A stretch of 64,000 nt of DNA from AWTP1-13 sp963820375 (GCA_963820375.1 CAWFZX010000030.1:1-64000); one strand, 5' to 3'; shown: positions 18,119-27,800, numbered from the stretch's first letter. Program-made: numbers and translations. The notes: generated by a model from the sequence alone, not told the origin.

Positions 18119-19486
18119 ATGGCCGGCAATCTCAACTTTGAGGAGCTGATCGCCGCGGTCAAGGCGGCAGCAATCGACACCGTTCTGGTATGCATGGTCG
18201 ATATGCAGGGTCGCTTGATCGGCAAGCGCTTTCAGGCCGAATACTTCCTCGACAGCGCGCACACAGAGACGCATGGCTGCGACTACCTGCTCGCCAACGA
18301 CATCGACATGGAGCCGGTGCCGGGCTATGCGGCGGCGAGTTGGGAGAAAGGTTACGGCGATTTCGTGCTCAAACCGGACCTCTCCACCTTACGCAAACTA
18401 CCCTGGCTCGAAGGTACGGCGCTGGTATTGGCCGACGTGCTCGACCACGAGCATCGGGATGTCGCGCATTCGCCGCGGGCGATGCTCAAACGACAAGTGG
18501 AGCGGCTCGCGGCCAAGAAGATGCGTGCGTTCTGTGCCTCCGAGCTCGAGTTCTACCTTTTCGACGAAAGCTACACGTCGGCAGCGGCCAAGCGCTATTG
18601 CGGCCTCCAGACGGCCGGTACTTACATCGAGGACTATCACATCCTGCAGACGAGTAAGGAGGAGGGCGTCATGCGCGCCATCCGGCTTGGGCTACAGGGC
18701 GCTGGTATTGCCGTTGAGAACTCGAAGGGAGAATGGGGACCCGGCCAAGAGGAGATCAACATTCGCTATGCCGATGCGTTGGAGATGGCCGACCGCCACG
18801 TGATCATGAAAAATGCGATCAAGGAGATCGCGCACGCCCAGCACAAGGCGGTCACCTTCATGTCGAAGTGGCGCTACGATCTGGCGGGCTCCTCCTCGCA
18901 CATCCACCTCTCGCTGTGGAATGAGGAGGGGACGCAGTCGCTATTTCATGCGCCGAAGGCGGAGTATGGCATGTCGGACCTGATGCGCGCCTTCGTGGCC
19001 GGCCAGCTCAAGTATGCACGGCAAATCACCTATTTTCTCGCGCCCTATATCAACTCCTACAAGCGCTTCCAGGTTGGCACCTTTGCCCCGACCAAGGCGG
19101 TGTGGAGCCGCGACAATCGCACGGCGGGCTTTCGCCTGTGCGGCGAGGGGAGCAAGGCGACCCGTATCGAATGTCGCATCGGCGGAGCCGACCTCAACCC
19201 CTACCTGGCATTTGCGGCCTTGATCGCGGCCGGCATGCAAGGGATCGAGGAGAAGCTGGCCCTCGAGCCGCCATTTTCGGGCGATGCCTATGCGGGCAAG
19301 GCCCTGCCAGAGATACCAAAGACCTTGCGGGAAGCCAGCGAGTGCCTTGCCGGCTCCTCCCTGCTGCGCCAATCGTTCGGCGATGCCGTGGTCGAGCACT
19401 ACCTACACACCGCCCGTTGGGAACAGTTCGAATACGATCGCCGCATCACCGACTGGGAGCTCCTACGCGGTTTCGAGCGCTACTGA
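18119..19486 (+). CDS. Glutamine-synthetase-family ligase (gamma-glutamyl-amine type)
   Basis: 455 aa. It has the full GS catalytic core: SELEFYLFD (141-149) with metal-binding glutamates, GPGQEEINI (207-215), the SSSHIHLSLW segment (258-267) with the conserved His, and NSYKRF followed by APTKAVWSRDNRTAGFR for ATP and glutamate binding. The sequence belongs to the PuuA-like catabolic branch rather than to GlnA, and it lacks the adenylylation loop. Such enzymes glutamylate amines (polyamines, isopropylamine, ethanolamine) so that the amino group can be handled safely. The neighbouring iron alcohol dehydrogenase, 78 nt downstream, supports an amino-alcohol or amine route. Start is the ATG behind GGGGGGAGC. 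Confidence 0.88.
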   Translation: MAGNLNFEELIAAVKAAAIDTVLVCMVDMQGRLIGKRFQAEYFLDSAHTETHGCDYLLANDIDMEPVPGYAAASWEKGYGDFVLKPDLSTLRKLPWLEGTALVLADVLDHEHRDVAHSPRAMLKRQVERLAAKKMRAFCASELEFYLFDESYTSAAAKRYCGLQTAGTYIEDYHILQTSKEEGVMRAIRLGLQGAGIAVENSKGEWGPGQEEINIRYADALEMADRHVIMKNAIKEIAHAQHKAVTFMSKWRYDLAGSSSHIHLSLWNEEGTQSLFHAPKAEYGMSDLMRAFVAGQLKYARQITYFLAPYINSYKRFQVGTFAPTKAVWSRDNRTAGFRLCGEGSKATRIECRIGGADLNPYLAFAALIAAGMQGIEEKLALEPPFSGDAYAGKALPEIPKTLREASECLAGSSLLRQSFGDAVVEHYLHTARWEQFEYDRRITDWELLRGFERY

Positions 19487-19564
19487 AGCGCTCAAGGAGT
19501 GTGCCAGCGTTGCGGGGTCCGCTGCACGTTGGCCGGCTGAGAAGACAGCAAGGCAGGAGGTGCC

Positions 19565-20722
19565 ATGAACCTTGCCGGCAACTGGAACTATCCGACCATC
19601 GTACGCTTTGGCGCCGGCCGCATCCGTGAGCTGGGTGCCACCGTCAAGGCCGTCGGCATGGTACGGCCGCTGCTGGTGACGGACGCAAGGCTGGCCAGCA
19701 TGCCGATCGCCAAGCGGGCCATGGACGTGCTGGCCGGCGACGGCATATCGGCGAGCATGTTTAGCGACGTGCAACCCAACCCTGTCGCGGCCAACGTCGA
19801 AGCCGGACTCAAGGCCCTACGCTCGGGCGGCCATGACGGCGTGATCGCCTTTGGCGGTGGCTCGTCCCTCGATGCTGGAAAGGTGATCGCGTTCATGGCT
19901 GGCCAGCGCAGGCCGATGTGGGATTTCGAGGACATCGATGACTGGTGGACCCGCGCCGATCCGGCCGGAATTCTGCCGGTAGTCGCCGTACCAACCACCG
20001 CAGGCACAGGCTCGGAGGTCGGCCGCGCCGGCGTTATCACCGACGAGGCAACGCGCCGCAAGACAGTGATCTTTCACCCGCTCATGCTGCCAAAGACCAG
20101 CGTCTGCGATCCGGAGCTGACCGTCGGCATGCCACCGACCACCACGGCCGGCACAGGCATGGACGCACTGGCGCACTGTCTGGAGGCCTATTGCGGGTCG
20201 TTCTACCACCCGCTTGCGGACGGCATCGCCGTCGAGGGCATTCGACTTATCAAGGAAAACCTGATTCGAGCACACCGAGACGGCAGTGATTTGGCCGCAC
20301 GGGCGCACATGATGTCAGCGGCGGTGATGGGAGCCACGGCCTTCCAGAAGGCGTTGGGGGCGATGCACGCGCTGTCGCACCCCGTTGGGGCGCTCTATGA
20401 TACCCACCATGGCCTGACCAACGCTGTCTTCATGCCGTATGTGTTGGCATTCAATCGCAGCGCGATCGACAGCAAGATCGCGCGGCTTGCCGCCTACCTT
20501 GGGATGGAACCGAGTTTTGACGCCTTCCTGGGCTGGCTGCTGGCGCTCAGGGCCGAGATCGGCATCCCGCACACGCTGGCAGGTTTGAATGTCGATGATC
20601 GTCAGTTCGACCGCATGAGCGAGATGGCGCCAGCGGACCCGACAGCTGGGGGCAATCCTCTACCGATCGATGCGGCGGCGTGCCGACGATTGTACCACAA
20701 TGCCTATGTGGGTGCCCTTTGA
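19565..20722 (+). CDS. Iron-containing alcohol dehydrogenase
   Basis: 385 aa group III dehydrogenase. The N-terminal NAD(P) domain has FGGGSSLDAGK (96-106) and VPTTAGTGSEV (142-152). The C-terminal helical domain has metal ligands at D200 and H204 (GTGMDALAHCLE), H268 (MHALSHP) and H282 (THHG), matching D196/H200/H263/H277 of FucO. It interconverts an alcohol and an aldehyde or ketone with NAD(P)(H). It follows the glutamine-synthetase-family gene with a strong AGGAGG site, so the two probably act in sequence, for example on a gamma-glutamylated amino alcohol. No aldehyde dehydrogenase is adjacent, so the aldehyde would be handled elsewhere. Confidence 0.93.
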   Translation: MNLAGNWNYPTIVRFGAGRIRELGATVKAVGMVRPLLVTDARLASMPIAKRAMDVLAGDGISASMFSDVQPNPVAANVEAGLKALRSGGHDGVIAFGGGSSLDAGKVIAFMAGQRRPMWDFEDIDDWWTRADPAGILPVVAVPTTAGTGSEVGRAGVITDEATRRKTVIFHPLMLPKTSVCDPELTVGMPPTTTAGTGMDALAHCLEAYCGSFYHPLADGIAVEGIRLIKENLIRAHRDGSDLAARAHMMSAAVMGATAFQKALGAMHALSHPVGALYDTHHGLTNAVFMPYVLAFNRSAIDSKIARLAAYLGMEPSFDAFLGWLLALRAEIGIPHTLAGLNVDDRQFDRMSEMAPADPTAGGNPLPIDAAACRRLYHNAYVGAL

Positions 20723-20926
20723 GACCAACTCGAGGTTCGACGAGCCTGGGGGAGGCGGCCCACCTGCTGCCACAGGCGCCGCGATCGGGCAGACGTTCCG
20801 TCGCGCAGGTGATGCCGGTCACGCTGGCATGCCCAGTAGGGGATCGGCCTTGTCCATGGGGCTGGCGCGCAAATGCTCGGCATCAGGGCCATCTTCCGCA
20901 CGCCGACACGCGGTTGCCGATCCGCC

Positions 20927-21508
20927 CTAGTCGCATTGCGGCCAGCCGAAACCCCAACGCCAGGACAGTCCGCTGCAGGGACCACCTCCAAAGCGGACGG
21001 CTCGATACATGACGTCTGCGATCGTCCGGTAAAGTCGGGAGACCTCGTCGCGGCTGAGCTTATAGTCAGCGCTCAGTGCATCGAGCCTGTCCTCTCCCGT
21101 CCCGATGACGCACTGACGCAACGCCTCATCGGCCGCCCGGCGGGCCGCGAAACTGGCCTTGGCGTCGAGGTTGGCGCCACCGCCCTGGTGGTAAATTCGA
21201 TCGTGCGCAATACAGCAACCCTCCCACGGGGGTCGATCGCCGTGATGTCGCGCAACAGTCGGCAGCGTCGCTGCGGCGAGCGCCCAGCCTGTGGAGAGGT
21301 TGCCGCTGCAGCCGTCGCTTTGAAACGCCGAGAGCGCCGCCCCCTCTGTCGACCGCCGTTTGTTCAGCCGCTCATGCTGGGCAATTTCGATGCGGAATTC
21401 CAGGTCGTCCAACAAGGCCAACGATTGCGCGGCATCCTGTGCCCAAGCCGCGGACAGCGACGACAGCAGCAGGCCGATCGCATAGCTACAGGATTGACGC
21501 AACCGCAT
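20927..21508 (-). CDS. Secreted protein with phospholipase-A2-like CCxxHD motif
   Basis: 193 aa from the ATG at 21508. A signal peptide (LLLSSLSAAWA-Q) is followed by a helical segment and then DGCSGNLSTGW ... PPWEGCCIAHDRIYHQGG (95-110), with C98-C99-x-x-H102-D103 and Y106. This Cys-Cys-x-x-His-Asp-x-x-Tyr arrangement resembles the active-site helix of secreted phospholipases A2, where the His/Asp pair activates water. A loop DGCSG upstream could be the calcium-binding part. Similar uncharacterised secreted proteins occur in Rhizobiales. Activity is not shown, and no calcium-loop glycine pattern is fully conserved. The gene is monocistronic. Confidence 0.6.
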   Translation of the reverse strand: MRLRQSCSYAIGLLLSSLSAAWAQDAAQSLALLDDLEFRIEIAQHERLNKRRSTEGAALSAFQSDGCSGNLSTGWALAAATLPTVARHHGDRPPWEGCCIAHDRIYHQGGGANLDAKASFAARRAADEALRQCVIGTGEDRLDALSADYKLSRDEVSRLYRTIADVMYRAVRFGGGPCSGLSWRWGFGWPQCD

Positions 21509-22082
21509 CGGCAACGCCCGGTCTCCCCAGCCGCGACCACCGCAAGCGGCCGCGATATACCGTCAAATGACGGCAAGCCTATCGCTGGTGTTGGCAGGCG
21601 ACAAGCGTCAATACCGCCCACGCGTGATCCACAGAACTGTGCAAAGACGTCGCATCCGCTGCCGGGCGCTGCCCTCCTTGGCGACACTTTTGCGATGCGG
21701 GCAGGGGTCCCGCGCCGGCTCGGTGGCCGCTCTCTAGCGGCTGTGGTCTGTGTGCATTCCAACCAAGCAGGACGGCTGTTTGCGCACAGCTCTCGGCCCG
21801 CGCGCGTTTTCGTGTTGGCGGCCCCGCAGGGCGCGATATCCTCATCGTCAGCACTGCAACACGGCAGCACGCTCGGGCGAAGCGATCGCCGGCTCAAGCT
21901 GAGCATCGAGTTCACCTCCGGCGGAGCGTGATCATTGCCATCGCTGCAGCCACCAAGCCCGCCGCGCTCCTCGCTTTACCGAGCCGGCATGCCGGGCGAG
22001 TATGTGGCGCACGCGAGGTCAGCCCGCATTCGCCAAGTTGAACTGCGCGTGTAAAACTGCATCGTCGGCGACGAGGAACACC
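21509..22082. other. Divergent intergenic region, no gene seen
   Basis: 574 nt between two divergently oriented genes for secreted proteins. Open frames in it have no motifs or good starts. It presumably holds both promoters. Confidence 0.35.
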
Positions 22083-22430
22083 GTGACGAGCCTGAAAGCA
22101 GCTGTCACTCTGGCGCTGACCCTGGCGCTGACTCTGGCGCTAACTCTGGCCGCCCTGGTGTTGCCGAACACGATCGGGAACTTGGCAGGCGTTCAGGCCC
22201 ACTCGTGGTATCCGCCGCTCTGCTGCGACAACAAGGATTGTATGATGGTCGACAAGATCGATGCTCTGCCCGATGGTGGTGAATTGTTCCATGCTGGTTC
22301 AATCACGGTCCTCGTGCCGCGCCATTTCAAGCGCATGCCCTCCCAGGACAGCCACGTCCACCTGTGCTTCTACCGTGTCTTCACAGGAGAATATCGACCG
22401 CGTTGCGTCTTCGTGCCAGGCGATTCGTAA
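22083..22430 (+). CDS. Small secreted cysteine-rich protein (HSWYPxxCC type)
   Basis: 115 aa starting at a GTG behind GAGGAACACC. The signal peptide contains four LALT-like repeats encoded by a 12-bp tandem repeat. The mature part opens AHSWYPPLCCDNKDCMMVDK, the hallmark of a small exported family common in Bradyrhizobium relatives, with further cysteines in HLCFYRVF and PRCVFVPG. Disulfides are likely in the periplasm. To my knowledge no function is assigned. It is a single gene. Confidence 0.75.
   Translation: MTSLKAAVTLALTLALTLALTLAALVLPNTIGNLAGVQAHSWYPPLCCDNKDCMMVDKIDALPDGGELFHAGSITVLVPRHFKRMPSQDSHVHLCFYRVFTGEYRPRCVFVPGDS
22107..22154 (+). repeat. Four 12-bp tandem units inside a signal peptide
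   Basis: Units ACTCTGGCGCTG, ACCCTGGCGCTG, ACTCTGGCGCTA and ACTCTGGCCGCC lie end to end. Each adds Thr-Leu-Ala-Leu/Ala to the hydrophobic core of the signal peptide of the gene at 22083. The unit length is a multiple of three, so slippage would change the length of the signal without a frameshift. Confidence 0.85.
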
Positions 22431-22632
22431 TCGTCGCAACCGGCGTGGCGCGGGTGAACGAAGGCGCGGGGCAAGACATCCTCTCGGCATGCCTTCTCCT
22501 CCAGGCATGAGCGCATCGAAAGGCACAGCCGTCTCTTCGCTCAAAGCAAAGCCGATGCGAGGTATGAGCGCGAACCGTTGTATGTGGTGACGTCGAATGC
22601 CGCCGCAAGCACTCGCAAATAATGTTGAACCG

Positions 22633-23544
22633 ATGCTGACGGTGTTCGGCTCAATCAATGTTGACCTGACATTTCGCCTGCCGCACCTGCCTTTGGTCGG
22701 CGAGACCGTATTGACATCCACCTGGACCCAGGCGGTCGGGGGCAAGGGCGCCAATCAGGCGATGGCAGCCGCGCGCGATGGCGCTCGCGTAGCCTTCGTC
22801 GGTTGTGTTGGCACCGACAGCTACGGCGAGAGGGCGCGCCAGGCTTTGCTGGATCTTGGCATCGACGTCAACGGACTGCAAACTCTGCCGGGAAGCAGCG
22901 GCCTTGCCGCGGTGTGGATCGACGGTGAGGGGCGCAACCAAATCGCTGTTGCCTCGGGCGCCAATGAAGCCCTCAAAGCCGAGGCGCTGCACCGCCAAGC
23001 AATTTCGGCAGGGAGCTACCTGGTCCTGCAGATGGAGACACCCATCGGCGAGGTTGAAGCTGCCATTGCTTATGCGCAACGCAGGAACGCCAAGATCATT
23101 CTCAATCTCGCGCCGGCGCTCCCTCTTTCGTCCGCGGTCCTGAAACAGGTCCACATCCTGGTTCTCAATGAGCATGAGGCAACGATGCTGAGCAAAATGC
23201 TCCAACTGCCACATGCCGAACCGGCAAATTTGGCCGCCGGCTTGGCGCGAGAGCTTGGCAATACGGTGATCATCACGCTTGGCGCAGAGGGCGCTATTGG
23301 TGCGCAGGGTGACATGCTATGCCGCGTCGCCGCGCTGCCTGTAACGGCCATCGACACCACAGGTGCCGGCGACTGTTTTGTCGGCGTCCTAGCCTCTGCT
23401 CTCATGCGGGGTGTAACCGTGCCAACGGCAATGCGCCGTGCCGCGGCGGCGGCTAGCCTGGCCTGCACGACGATCGGTGCGATGCCGAGTTTTCCAGGGC
23501 GCGAAAGCATTGATGCAGCCCTGGCCGGAACTGCGGACAGCTAA
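22633..23544 (+). CDS. PfkB-family carbohydrate kinase, ribokinase-like
   Basis: 303 aa from the internal ATG at 22633 (MLTVFGSINVDLTFRLPHLP), which fits the family's usual start; an upstream ATG at 22597 would add 12 residues. PfkB signature 1 is GGKGANQAMAAARDGARVAF and signature 2 is DTTGAGDCFVGVLAS, whose aspartate is the catalytic base. The substrate lid EAMLSK-type region and NEHEATMLSK are present. The family phosphorylates ribose and related sugars with ATP in the cytoplasm; ribokinase is the closest named type, but the substrate cannot be fixed from sequence. No ribose transporter is adjacent. Confidence 0.85.
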   Translation: MLTVFGSINVDLTFRLPHLPLVGETVLTSTWTQAVGGKGANQAMAAARDGARVAFVGCVGTDSYGERARQALLDLGIDVNGLQTLPGSSGLAAVWIDGEGRNQIAVASGANEALKAEALHRQAISAGSYLVLQMETPIGEVEAAIAYAQRRNAKIILNLAPALPLSSAVLKQVHILVLNEHEATMLSKMLQLPHAEPANLAAGLARELGNTVIITLGAEGAIGAQGDMLCRVAALPVTAIDTTGAGDCFVGVLASALMRGVTVPTAMRRAAAAASLACTTIGAMPSFPGRESIDAALAGTADS

Positions 23545-23642
23545 GGGCCGCCAATATGGCACCAGAACGTAGCCGTCAAGCACCGGCCGCTCGAAGGCAG
23601 ACCCGCAGCCGATCCCGGCCTCCTCCCGCCGACCCAAGATTC

Positions 23643-24818
23643 TCACTTGCGCGCCAGGGCCGCGCTCAGGAGGCAGGCGAAAACCGATGACACAAACATC
23701 AACGCGAATGCCGCATCGTATCCCGCCTTGGCGTCGAATAGGGCAGCGCCGATCCAGGCGCCAATCCCGCCGCACAGATGATGGATCATGACGATCAGGC
23801 CCGTGATGGCGCCAAGGTTGACCATGCCGAATGCCTGTCGGGCAAAGACCACCAGCAGCGGCGCCGTCATCAAGAAAGTGAAGCCGAATAGGAGGGCAAA
23901 GCCAGCGATCGTGGCCGGTGATTGGTCCACCATGATCAAAGCGAATGCTGCGATGCGCAACAGAAAGCTGGCCAGGGTCGGGACGATGGGTCCGGCTCTG
24001 TCGCTCCAGGCCCCGGCGGTGATCACACCCACGAAACCAAGCAATCCCATCAGTGCCAGGAGTTGGCCGGCAAGCAGAGCATCGACCCCTCGATCCTGCG
24101 CGAAGGCGACCAGGTGAGTTGAAACGAAGAAATCGTCGAACCCGCACAAGGCATAGACACCGATCAGCAGCCAAAACTGGCGCGTGCGGGCGCAGGCCCG
24201 CAGGGTCAAGCCGTTGCCTGCTGCTCCGTTCTCCTGCGTAGCGGTCGCTTCGGCCACGCCGACGGTCACCGGCGGGATGGCACTGAACACCAGCGGCAGC
24301 AGTGCCAAATGCGCCAGCGCGCCCCAGAAAAAGACGCTGCGCCAGCCAGAGTGCGCAAGGATCACGGCGAAGAGGCCGATGATCACCAGCTGCCCGGCGC
24401 TCATACCGGCGCTAACGACACCGTTGGCGAGACCGGCCCTGTTCGGAAAGGTGCGGCTCACCAGCAGCGAAACCGGCGTGATCGAGGCAACACCGTTCCC
24501 GATCGCGAAGATCACGCCAAAGAAAGCGAACACCTGCCAGGCTTCGGAAAGCACACACATCAGGCCCATGCCAACGGCACTGACGAGGAGACCGCCGATC
24601 AGGACCAAACGCGGCTCGAACTTGTCTGCAAGGCGGCCAGCAAGGAACATGCTGGCCGAGGTGACGAGCAAGTAAACGGCGACGGCCAACCCAAGCGTGC
24701 TGCGGCCAATGTCGAGCTCTTCGGTAATCGGCCTCAAGACGAGACCGATGGCAAATCGCGCGCCACCCCCGACGAACAGGATCATGAATCCGACCGCCAG
24801 CGTGACGAAGCGGTTCAT
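23643..24818 (-). CDS. Major facilitator superfamily transporter
   Basis: 391 aa from the ATG at 24818 (MNRFVTLAVGFMILFVGGGA); a start 69 nt earlier is possible. About twelve hydrophobic helices. The first cytoplasmic loop FLAGRLADKFEPRLVLIGG is the MFS motif A region, and the YGFDDFF- and TAGAWSDRAGP-like loops mark the second half. It resembles the oxalate/formate-antiporter-like and monocarboxylate-type MFS branch, but the substrate is not predictable. It is convergent with the sugar kinase. Confidence 0.85.
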   Translation of the reverse strand: MNRFVTLAVGFMILFVGGGARFAIGLVLRPITEELDIGRSTLGLAVAVYLLVTSASMFLAGRLADKFEPRLVLIGGLLVSAVGMGLMCVLSEAWQVFAFFGVIFAIGNGVASITPVSLLVSRTFPNRAGLANGVVSAGMSAGQLVIIGLFAVILAHSGWRSVFFWGALAHLALLPLVFSAIPPVTVGVAEATATQENGAAGNGLTLRACARTRQFWLLIGVYALCGFDDFFVSTHLVAFAQDRGVDALLAGQLLALMGLLGFVGVITAGAWSDRAGPIVPTLASFLLRIAAFALIMVDQSPATIAGFALLFGFTFLMTAPLLVVFARQAFGMVNLGAITGLIVMIHHLCGGIGAWIGAALFDAKAGYDAAFALMFVSSVFACLLSAALARK

Positions 24819-25347
24819 GCCAGGCAAGCGGCCCGCGCTGCTCGTGGACAACACAAATAGGGGCGAGCGCAATCCTGTTCGCAGCAAAGCATTGGCACGG
24901 AACCGTCCTTCTTGTCTTGGTCCCTCTTGAAGCTACAGCTAGGCACTGCTCAGCGAAACTGCGCCGAAGTGAAAGGCCGACGAACAGCTCGGCAGCGTTG
25001 GCGTGAGCCCCTGTCGCTCCTTTGCGGCGCGCCACATCAACAGCCAGGCGGCTGGTAGTCAAATCATGGCCAACAGCGTTCGCGCCTCGGCATGGCGTTG
25101 CCGCAGGAAACACTGGTTGATCACGCGCTTGGCCGCGTCATGGACGCGCCCGTCGCCATCACGTGCCGGTGCATGCCGAGCCAGGCGACATCAAGGTGAT
25201 CGTCGTCGACGCCTCTGCGAGGTCATGCAGCCACTGGGCGGCAAGGGCGTGAATGAGCGGTAGCGTTGGCGTGGCGGCCGCCAATGTTGCAGGGGGCGGA
25301 CGATGGCTTCGCTAGCGGGTGCTCAAGCAGCAGGGGGGTCGGCTCCC
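24819..25347. other. Intergenic region, no supported gene
   Basis: 529 nt. Frames on the plus strand (25003-25263) read as proline- and arginine-rich noise. Nothing recognisable apart from upstream sequence for the MFS gene. Confidence 0.35.
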
Positions 25348-25503
25348 CTAGCTTGTATGGTGTTGCGCGCAATAAACCCAGCAGGCCGCGCCAGCGCAGC
25401 AAAAGGGGGCAACCGCGAGGGCTGCACCCAGCCCCGACACCAGCGCCAGCACGGCGGGCACGCTCAGCAGGGCGATTGCGAGCCAGATCAGTGGATTGTC
25501 CAT
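25348..25503 (-). CDS. Possible small membrane protein (51 aa)
   Basis: The open frame begins MDNPLIWLAIALLSVPAVLA and consists of two hydrophobic stretches separated by glycines and a pair of cysteines, ending in CAQHHTS. One or two membrane passes are likely. The ribosome-binding site is weak (GGAG about 15 nt upstream). It is divergent from the helicase gene. No family recognised; it could be chance. Confidence 0.35.
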   Translation of the reverse strand: MDNPLIWLAIALLSVPAVLALVSGLGAALAVAPFCCAGAACWVYCAQHHTS

Positions 25504-25727
25504 GCTGACAAGCCATCTCCGTCCCGCAATGGCGATTGAGCGTCAACAACATTAAGAAACGATGAAAATGCGGTGGCAGGCGGCACCCCGATCGCCGGGC
25601 GCGGCCGCCAGAAGCGGGTAGCTAGCCAGGCGCGGAGTGGACCTCCGATCCTCGCCCAACCCTTGGCGAAGTGGAACGAAATCATGATCAGGATCATCAC
25701 ATTGTTCGTCGACAAGAAAGTCTTGCA

Positions 25728-27800
25728 ATGTCCGGTGCGGCCTACCTGCAATCACTCAATTACGAACAGCGGACTGCCGTCGAGCACGGCGTCGTCGCCA
25801 AGGGCGCCAACATTGCCGGGCCTCTCCTGGTGATCGCGGGCGCCGGCTCCGGCAAGACCAATACTTTGGCACACCGCGCAGCCCACCTCATTGTCAATGG
25901 CGCCGACCCCGGGCGCATCTTGCTGCTCACCTTCTCACGGCGAGCCGCCGCCGAGATGGAGCGGCGCGCAGAGCGCATCATCAAGGCCGCCATCGGCGCA
26001 AACCACGCACCCGCGCGTATCGGTTGGTCGGGGACGTTTCACGCCATCGCTGCACGCCTATTGCGCAATTACGCCCATCACATCGGTCTCGACCCATCTT
26101 TCACCATTCATGATCGCGAAGACTCCGCCGACCTCATGAACCTGGTTCGTCACGAACGCGGATTGTCGGAACAGAATCGGCGCTTCCCACTCAAGGCCAC
26201 CTGTCTCGCCATCTATTCGCGTAGCGTGAATGCCACCGAGGCGCTGGAAACGGTGCTGCTGAAGCAGTTCCCCTGGTGCGCAGAATGGCAGGTGGAGCTG
26301 CGTGATCTCTTCGACGCCTACGTCGAGGCCAAACAAAGCCAACACGTGCTCGATTATGACGACCTGCTCCTCTACTGGGCCGAATTGATGAAGGTACCTG
26401 AGTTGGCGAGTGGTGTGCGTCAGCAGTTCGACCACATACTGGTCGATGAATACCAAGATACCAATGCGCTCCAAGCGGCCATTCTCCTGGCTCTCAAACC
26501 GGACGGCGCCGGCCTCACCGTCGTCGGCGATGACGCGCAGGCGATCTATGGCTTCCGCGCCGCCAACGTGCGCAACATTCTTGACTTTCCGGCGCACTTT
26601 AGTCCGGCGGCGCGCCTGCTAACGCTGGAGGAAAACTATCGCAGCACGCCACCGATCCTGGCGGCGTCGAATGCCGTCATCGGTCTGGCCCGCGAGCGCT
26701 TCACCAAGAACCTGCGCGCGCAGCGTACTGGAGATGGCAAGCCGTCGTTGGTCACCGTTGCCGATGATGTGGGACAGGTGTCCTTTGTTGTCGAGAGTAT
26801 TCTGCGAAATCGCGAGAACGGTACCCTCCTGAAAGACCAGGCGGTGCTGTTCCGCACCTCGCATCACAGCGGCATGCTCGAAATTGAGCTCGCCCGGCGC
26901 AATATTCCCTTCATCAAGTTCGGTGGCCTCAAGTTCGTGGAGGCGGCGCACGTCAAGGACGTGTTGGCGGTCTTGCGCTGGGCGGAGAATCCCACGGACA
27001 GAGTCGGCGGTTTCCGCGTGCTGCAAATATTGGATGGCATTGGCCCGACGACCGCTGGCAAGATCTTCGAGCGCATAGCCGGGCAGTCGTTTCTGCCGGC
27101 GCTGGCCGGCTTCGCCCCACCGGCCAAGGCCTCCTCCGCCTGGTGCGGGCTTGTCGAGCTGATGCGCAAGCTCGGCGATGACGGCGCTGATTGGCCGGCA
27201 CAATTCGAGCTGGTGCGCCAGTGGTACCAACCACATCTGGAACAACGCTACGCCGACGCCATGGTGCGCGGCGGTGATCTCGATCAGTTGCAACGCATCG
27301 CTGGCGGCTATCGCACGCGCTCGCACTTTCTCACCGACCTCACGCTCGATCCGCCGAGCGCCACCTCGGATGAAGCGGGCAAGCCTTTGCTTGACGAGGA
27401 CTATTTGATCCTATCGACCATTCACTCGGCCAAGGGCAGAGAGTGGAAGGCAGTGTTCATTCTCAATGTGGTTGACGGTTGCATCCCTTCGGATATGTCG
27501 ACCGGGAATGCCGAGGAGATCGAGGAGGAACGGCGCCTGCTCTATGTGGCAATGACGCGGGCCAGGGATGACCTGGCACTGATCGTGCCACTGCGATTTT
27601 ACGTGCACGGCCAAGCGCGCAGCGGCGACAAGCACCTGTACGCTTCGCGCAGCCGTTTCATCCCAGCCAGCATCATCGATCGATTTGAGCTTTGCGCATG
27701 GCCATGGGCCAGGCAAGCTACCCCCGCAGCACCAATGCCTGAAGGATTGTCCGTCAATCTGGCCCAGCGCATGCGCGGAATATGGCGCCGGACGGGTTAG
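25728..27800 (+). CDS. UvrD/Rep-family ATP-dependent DNA helicase
   Basis: 690 aa SF1A 3'-5' helicase. The Q-motif is LNYEQRTAVEH, motif I is AGAGSGKT (37-44), motif Ia LLLTFSRRAAAEM, motif II DEYQDTN, motif III VVGDDAQAIYGFR, motif IV LEENYRS, motif V TIHSAKGREW and motif VI LLYVAMTRARDDL. All are intact. It is shorter than UvrD or PcrA and ends soon after motif VI, without the long Tudor-like tail. It probably acts in repair or replication restart. A start at 25671 would add 19 residues with poor context; the ATG at 25728 is preferred. Convergent with the SH3 gene. Confidence 0.92.
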   Translation: MSGAAYLQSLNYEQRTAVEHGVVAKGANIAGPLLVIAGAGSGKTNTLAHRAAHLIVNGADPGRILLLTFSRRAAAEMERRAERIIKAAIGANHAPARIGWSGTFHAIAARLLRNYAHHIGLDPSFTIHDREDSADLMNLVRHERGLSEQNRRFPLKATCLAIYSRSVNATEALETVLLKQFPWCAEWQVELRDLFDAYVEAKQSQHVLDYDDLLLYWAELMKVPELASGVRQQFDHILVDEYQDTNALQAAILLALKPDGAGLTVVGDDAQAIYGFRAANVRNILDFPAHFSPAARLLTLEENYRSTPPILAASNAVIGLARERFTKNLRAQRTGDGKPSLVTVADDVGQVSFVVESILRNRENGTLLKDQAVLFRTSHHSGMLEIELARRNIPFIKFGGLKFVEAAHVKDVLAVLRWAENPTDRVGGFRVLQILDGIGPTTAGKIFERIAGQSFLPALAGFAPPAKASSAWCGLVELMRKLGDDGADWPAQFELVRQWYQPHLEQRYADAMVRGGDLDQLQRIAGGYRTRSHFLTDLTLDPPSATSDEAGKPLLDEDYLILSTIHSAKGREWKAVFILNVVDGCIPSDMSTGNAEEIEEERRLLYVAMTRARDDLALIVPLRFYVHGQARSGDKHLYASRSRFIPASIIDRFELCAWPWARQATPAAPMPEGLSVNLAQRMRGIWRRTG

